A DNA stretch of 64,000 bases from Margaritifera margaritifera (taxonomy: Eukaryota > Mollusca > Bivalvia > Unionida > Margaritiferidae): positions 8,784,501 through 8,848,500 of the forward strand of contig JAQPZY010001675.1 of NCBI GenBank assembly GCA_029931535.1, read 5' to 3'. Shown one piece after another: positions 58,379 through 64,000 of the stretch. Numbering within the stretch: position 1 is the stretch's first letter; every line of letters starts with the position of its first letter. The notes below the pieces were generated by a model that was given only the letters and a program-made list of their open reading frames with translations, did not search any database and was not told the DNA's origin. The position numbers were made by a program, and so were the translations under genes.

Positions 58379-58429
58379 ACAGAATTATCAAGAAAAGAAA
58401 CTAAGATTCATTTCGTAAATCTTTGAATG

Positions 58430-60760
58430 AGTACAGATTTTACGGTGGTATCAATTTTTCAACTGCATTGAACCATATTTGAATATCATCAAGAAAAAAT
58501 TCGACAGTCTGATTCTGTAAAAGTACAGCTAGACTTAATAATTATAAATATGAAGATATCGACTCAAGAACAATATGAGTATATGGTGCGGTATCACCAA
58601 ACCAGGATCGTTACCATAATGTACAGAGGTGAAATTAAACGGTGATAAAGCATTCTTTGAAACACTTCACAAAATATTTGGACTTGCAATAAGCAAAAGT
58701 ACTAGATGGATATTTGACAGGTATCAACCGCTCAGAGGAAGCTCATATTCAGATTTGCTTGAATGGGTTTAGAAGAAATAATAGTATATTAACGTAATAA
58801 ACACGGATAATAAATATTTTTTATTCTGTGGAATCAATTATAAATACATCACACACAAAAAACAAAACAAAAAAAAAAACAAAAAAAAAATGATCAGAGA
58901 CGATCAAAATAGTTTGGATAGTTACAGATGTACGAAAAAATAGAGGACATTACATTTGAAAATTAAATTTTATAAATCTGTAAAAGATTATGAATTAGTT
59001 GAACCATGTTACATCAAAACTGAAATCGGCGTAGGAAAACATTTTGACACATTCATCATATTTTAGGATGGCAGCCTTAAAAACTATAATAATGGGAAAT
59101 AATCTTACGTTGGAACAATTTTTTTGGTTAAAAATTGGTGTAATCACAGATAAACAGATAACAAGATGTTTGAATTGTGTTTTTATTTTAATTCTTTTTT
59201 ATTCACCAGACAAATTATAAGAAAACAGACAAATATGTAACAACGTTGATAATTTGATAGAAATAATATCTGAAGATGGTCCAATTGTAAAATGCTATGA
59301 TTTTGAAAGTATCACTTTACAACAGACACACATTTAAAATCAACAATCTTTATGTCTTGGACAATCGAAACAGACAAACACATTCCAGCAGTGTTTTGTA
59401 TTTACCTCAATGAAGTACACCAAGGATATGAACCAAAAATGTACAGAGGAACAGATTGTATTGAAGTATTTTACAATGCGTTGGCTAAAAATACAAAACT
59501 AATCTAGGAAGAAGTGAAGACAAAAAGCCTAAATGATATTCACAGACAAGAATATAAAAGACATTTTAGCTCAACAAATATATGTCATATTTGCGAGAGA
59601 AAAATCAAGGCAAAGGTGCGAAGCACGGACACAGAGTGTACGGCAGCTTGTACCGCAGGTATAACAACAGATCAAAAGGTGCATGGATAGAGGTCCAGCA
59701 CATAACGAACGTAATTATTAATTCATGACCTGTTTGGATATGACAGCCATATGTTCATCAAAACGGTTGTGAGAAATGATCCAGACCATGAAGTGGAAAT
59801 AATACCAAACAACGATGAAAAATATATTTCAATCAGTAAAAGATTTCATTGTTAAAAGGTTCATAAAAAAAAACGTTAAGATCATGTCTGTATACAGCTT
59901 TAGACTCACTGGACAATACATAGAACAGCAGGCTAAACATTTTAAGTGATGAAAAGTTCACATAAACATTGAAACATATTTACATTATTGAAGCAAAATA
60001 TTTGAGAAAAGCCATTTGCACATATGAATAATTGGATAACTTTAAACGATTTAACGATACAGCTAAGCCACCCAAATAAAAGTTATATTCAAAGTTGAAT
60101 AATACATATCAAATGAGGATTACCAGTATGTTCAAGATATTATGGAACATTTTAACCTGAAAACACTTGGAGATCTACATGACTATTATGTGAAAAAAGA
60201 AACACTGATGGTCTCTGATATTTTTGAAGAATGACTATGAAAAGTTAGAAACAAGACCCAGTTCATGATTAAAGTCGGATTAGCACATCATGCAAGTTTA
60301 AAGATATCAAGTGTTGAATTAGAGCTGTTGTCAGACTATTATATGCTCCTGATGATTGAGAGTGGACACGGTGGTGGATAGGCATAATACCAGATGGATA
60401 TGTTGAAGTATTACCCAAGCAAAGAGGATGAGATGAAAAAATGATGGCGAGTACAAAAGGCCAAGGTCAAGATCATCCATTATGTACCTAGATGCCAGCA
60501 CTCTTCGTAGGTGGGGATGTTTCAATACATGCCGATGGAAAAAGGCAACATTAAATGGCAACTGATGAGCACATTAGATGGATAGAAGAAAATGTGTTCG
60601 AAACATCGGACGACAATACTGATTGTATATTTTAAGTTTATATATACCACCCGTCCTCTCATCCTGACAGGATAAAAATTGTCTGGGCCGAGTAAAACTT
60701 CACTATGTACTCGTCCATGGGCCGAGTAGATGCAGATTTGCATCCTGAGTGCATTTTCTA
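58430..60760 (+). pseudogene. Polinton/Maverick DNA polymerase B relic, N-terminal and exonuclease part
   Basis: Protein-primed family B polymerases copy the linear DNA of Maverick/Polinton elements. Broken plus-strand frames follow the family order: PLRGSSYSDLLEWV (about 58727-58769; family PLxGSSY) then INVINTDNKYFLFC (58788-58832; family INxxNxDNxCFxxC); PKMYRGTDCIEVFYNAL (about 59438-59490); NICHICERKIKAK zinc-binding pair (about 59580-59610); exonuclease motif HDLFGYDSHMFIK (59724-59765); IIPNNDEKYISISKRF (59797-59846); DNFKRFNDT (about 60036-60063); DIMEHFNLKTLGDLHDYYVK then LMVSDIF (about 60135-60225); ELELLSDYYMLLMIE (about 60317-60360); SIMYLDAS, the metal-binding SLYPS/YLDANNLYG palm position (about 60476-60500); ENVFETSDDNTDCIF (about 60590-60634). 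Every block is separated by stops or frameshifts, so the gene is dead. No other Polinton gene (capsid, protease, ATPase, integrase) is seen beside it. Confidence 0.85.
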
Positions 60761-61033
60761 TCCTTTACAAGCGTCCGTGTTCAACGTTGCTTAACGTTTT
60801 GGCGTGCGTCAGTTATGAATTTTATATGTATAATCTGCGTACTTGTCAGTCTAGAATATGTTGCAAAGGAAACGACTTAGCATTTTACACAGGTACCAGA
60901 TGTAAGCTTGATACTAAAATGGATACATATTACAAACATATTATGTTGCAGTCTCAGACTTAGCCCGTAATTTCGGATGTTTGCATTTACAGTAAAACTG
61001 TTCAGTAGTTTAGGCGTCATTTTGATGTGGAGA

Positions 61034-61205
61034 CGTTAAGAAACAGAGAACTTCAAAAAGTATTCCATCTGATCAGCAATATTACAGTTGCCTCAGGTCA
61101 CCGGTATTTTCAAGACTGAAGCTTTATTGATACATTATCATGCCAAAGGGAAGATGGAAGTAGATATTTCTGCAAGCATGTAAGTATTTTTTACAGAGAA
61201 AAATG
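61034..61205 (+). repeat. Inverted-repeat arm with zinc-finger-like peptide, left
   Basis: Shares TCACC(G/A)GTATTT.CAAGACTG, TTTATT(G/A)ATACATT(A/G)TCA(T/C)GC and AGATATTT.TG.AAG.ATGTAA with the opposite strand of 61419-61640. Split frames give YSCLRSPVF and YFCKHVSIFY. A 2-bp and a 1-bp indel relative to the right arm break the frame. Confidence 0.7.
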
Positions 61206-61418
61206 TCACCAACTTACATTCGAAATGAGTAATTTATGTGTCTCAGCCGATTCCCACCACTTTTCTCACAATGCATGCTGTTGTAATATATTTATAAAGA
61301 AGAGACTGTCGAGACAACAGCTGATTGGTCGAAATTTAGTTCGGTAATGAACTAGACATATTCCAATTATTTTCGCCAATCAGCGATATTCCTTTTTATG
61401 GTGCCCGTATGTAGTTCT

Positions 61419-61640
61419 CTACAAAGGAGGTATGACCAAAACTGGAATTCTTTTTACAAATGCAAGATTCTGACATTTTTTCTTGTGAAAAGTAATTACA
61501 TACTTACATAAATATCTGCTGGCATCTTTACTTTTTGCGTGACAATGTATTAATAAAGTTCCACAGTCTTGAAATACTGGTGATCTGGGGCAAGCGTAAC
61601 ATTGTCTAACCAGACGAAAATCATAAAGTGTTGACATTCT
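61419..61640 (-). pseudogene. Inverted-repeat arm: 72-codon frame with C2H2-like spacing
   Basis: Minus-strand frame from the ATG near 61637. It contains CYACPRSPVFQDCGTLLIHCH (Cys-x2-Cys, 13 residues ahead of Leu, then His-x-His, here a C2H2-like arrangement) and a second cysteine/lysine-rich stretch YLCKYVITFHKKKC. The other arm carries the same peptide in pieces, so the coding capacity predates the duplication. Which protein it came from is unknown; a zinc-binding protein of a mobile element is one possibility. Confidence 0.4.
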
Positions 61641-61955
61641 CTGTTTCTTAACTTCTCCCTTAGCTAACTCTTAAAGATGTGTGACTGCTCGTTGAAAAGA
61701 AAAATGATGACACGCAGATTACTGAAACGTTTCACTTTAAACGCAAATACCACTTAACAAATCAATGGCTATGTGTGCAACTGCAATTTCTCTAGTTAAA
61801 AACCTTGTTTCTTACTATACGTTTATTTAAGGAGCCATGTATTAGAACATAATATTTTCATGGTTTTACCCATTTTAGTATCAGGCTTGCATCAGGTAGA
61901 TATGGTTCTTTATTAAAATCGTAAGCAGTGTAGTAGAGAAGTGTATTGTGTTGAG

Positions 61956-62945
<990 letters not shown>

Positions 62946-64000
62946 GTACTCAAGTCTCACATATGGTTTCTTCCGTTTGCTCTGTTTCAAAGTATCTACA
63001 ATTTCTAAATTAATTTCACTTGTTTTTATTACTTTTTTGTCTTTGCTGTAAACACAACTAGAAAACGTGCATTTTCTCTGAGATCCTTGTTTACAGAGTT
63101 GTACTTTTGCATGATCATCCACAGAGATATTTCAAAATGTCTACCACTAAAGCTAGTTTAGTTAGGTTACTAGGTTTCTTTTTAATATCATTATAATGCA
63201 TTAGTTCCTTGATAAGCATCAGCCTGCAAATCTAACTACATATCTAATTTATCCTTAGGATCTATCACAATCCCCTTTTCATATTTTAGTAACAACTTGC
63301 TAACGTAAGTCTTGTTGAACAGAAAAGTTAGATGATTGTAATCAACATGATTTTGTGTTCAGTCTCGAAATATATTTAGTTTTGCCATATTTAGCCACTC
63401 CACAAATTATCATGTTGTGAGGCTCAAAGCTTTAAAGTACATTTAGGTAAAATATAGGCTATTTATTCATGCCTAAAATAATTCAAACTCAGCTTGTTTT
63501 AAATATTTACCTGAGAATCAGACACAAAATGGACAAACATTTTTGGGGATGTGCATCTTCTTGTTTTTGATCTGTAAGTGGATACCTTGATGAACGTTAG
63601 CTAGTTTATAGCTACTTGCATGCAATATGTCATCATGTGTACTTCTTAGTTGAAGCCAGATACAATAATCGTCAGTGTAAATTGTGTTAACACTTTACAC
63701 GTTAGTAATTAAAGAGTGTTTTGGTTGCACATAAAGAAATACATTTTGGCTTCTGTAAACCACTGCCTTATTTGAAAACTTAGAGGATAAGTCATATTTG
63801 TCACATATTCTATAGTCACTGAGATCTTTTCTATTGCTGGTTTTGACAAACGTTTCAAGATCACTTTTTGGATCACGGTATGAAAGCATCATGTAAACCC
63901 ATTCTAGGAGAATGAAGTGTGAGATTTGTTGAAGTTGTATTGGTTGCTATGTCGATAATTCTCTCTGTCTCTGTCTCGTAATATAGTCTTAGAAGAAAGC
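62946..64000 (-). other. No firm gene; coding-like minus-strand relics
   Basis: A 65-codon minus-strand frame (63695-63892) reads SYRDPKSDLETFVKTSNRKD and SNKAVVYRSQNVFLYVQ and looks protein-like, but I do not recognise it. Further along the same strand (about 63230-63300) KYEKGIVIDPKDKLDM is followed by DLQADAYQG, reminiscent of the KGIxxxP...LDxYVDADFAG segment opening Ty1/copia RNase H. Evidence is thin; alternatives are other element debris or chance. Confidence 0.25.

Larger units (their letters stand above)
60761..61955. other. Foreign DNA interrupting the polymerase relic
   Basis: No polymerase motif can be read here, whereas polymerase sequence resumes in correct order at about 61960. 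The centre holds a convergent inverted repeat (61034-61205 against 61419-61640). Between the arms are GATTGG (61322) and CCAATCAGCG (61376), CCAAT boxes in opposite orientation. No terminal repeats or target duplication found at the edges, which are only approximate. Confidence 0.5.

Noticed and set aside
60331..60743. Minus-strand frames over the polymerase relic
   Set aside because: They lie opposite recognisable plus-strand polymerase blocks and are shadows.

Overview
The window looks like repeat-rich, AT-rich nuclear DNA from a marine invertebrate, most likely a lophotrochozoan and probably a bivalve mollusc. The grounds are: long TA/GA/CA/TACA microsatellites and many minisatellites; several decayed CR1/Jockey-like LINEs, one keeping a relic of a 2A-like motif at its N-terminus; a Ty3/gypsy element with the Gmr1-type domain order; a Maverick/Polinton polymerase relic; and no convincing intact host gene. 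The species call is inference. Bacterial features (operons, ribosome binding sites, CRISPR) do not apply.

Layout. 0-8 kb: an old LTR fragment, a copy of a diverged low-copy duplication (1.7-4.1 kb), an unidentified acidic/lysine-rich pseudogene (4.8-5.7 kb), a small terminal-inverted-repeat element (6.6-6.85 kb) and a solo LTR with a 5-bp target duplication (6.88-7.63 kb). 8-21 kb: minisatellites, including a 39-bp array of about 38 copies (9.6-11.1 kb) and a 22-bp array with a higher-order duplication (19.6-20.95 kb), plus a minus-strand LINE reverse transcriptase relic (14.7-16.2 kb). 21-28.5 kb: a LINE 5' fragment, then a complete LTR retrotransposon (21702-27250) with near-identical 848-bp LTRs, a CCAT target duplication and a tRNA-Pro-type primer site, and gag, protease, integrase and then reverse transcriptase in that order; next to it lies an older inverted solo LTR of the same family.

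28.5-45 kb: mostly featureless DNA with minisatellites, the second copy of the diverged duplication (35.6-39.1 kb) and a LINE 3' part (42.9-44.3 kb). 45-51.2 kb: three copies of an unrecognised dispersed repeat (one +, two -) and another minus-strand LINE. 53-56.3 kb: 67-bp and 52-bp minisatellites. 58.4-62.95 kb: a heavily mutated Polinton-type protein-primed DNA polymerase B, split by about 1.2 kb of foreign DNA that holds a convergent inverted repeat with a zinc-finger-like peptide.

How the parts relate. Nothing here forms a host pathway; the window is a nested record of mobile-element insertion and decay. The clearest new reading is the Gmr1-like element: its internal region is defective (stops, frameshifts, deletions in integrase and in the reverse transcriptase/RNase H end) while its LTRs differ at about three positions, so a defective copy seems to have been mobilised recently by proteins supplied in trans.
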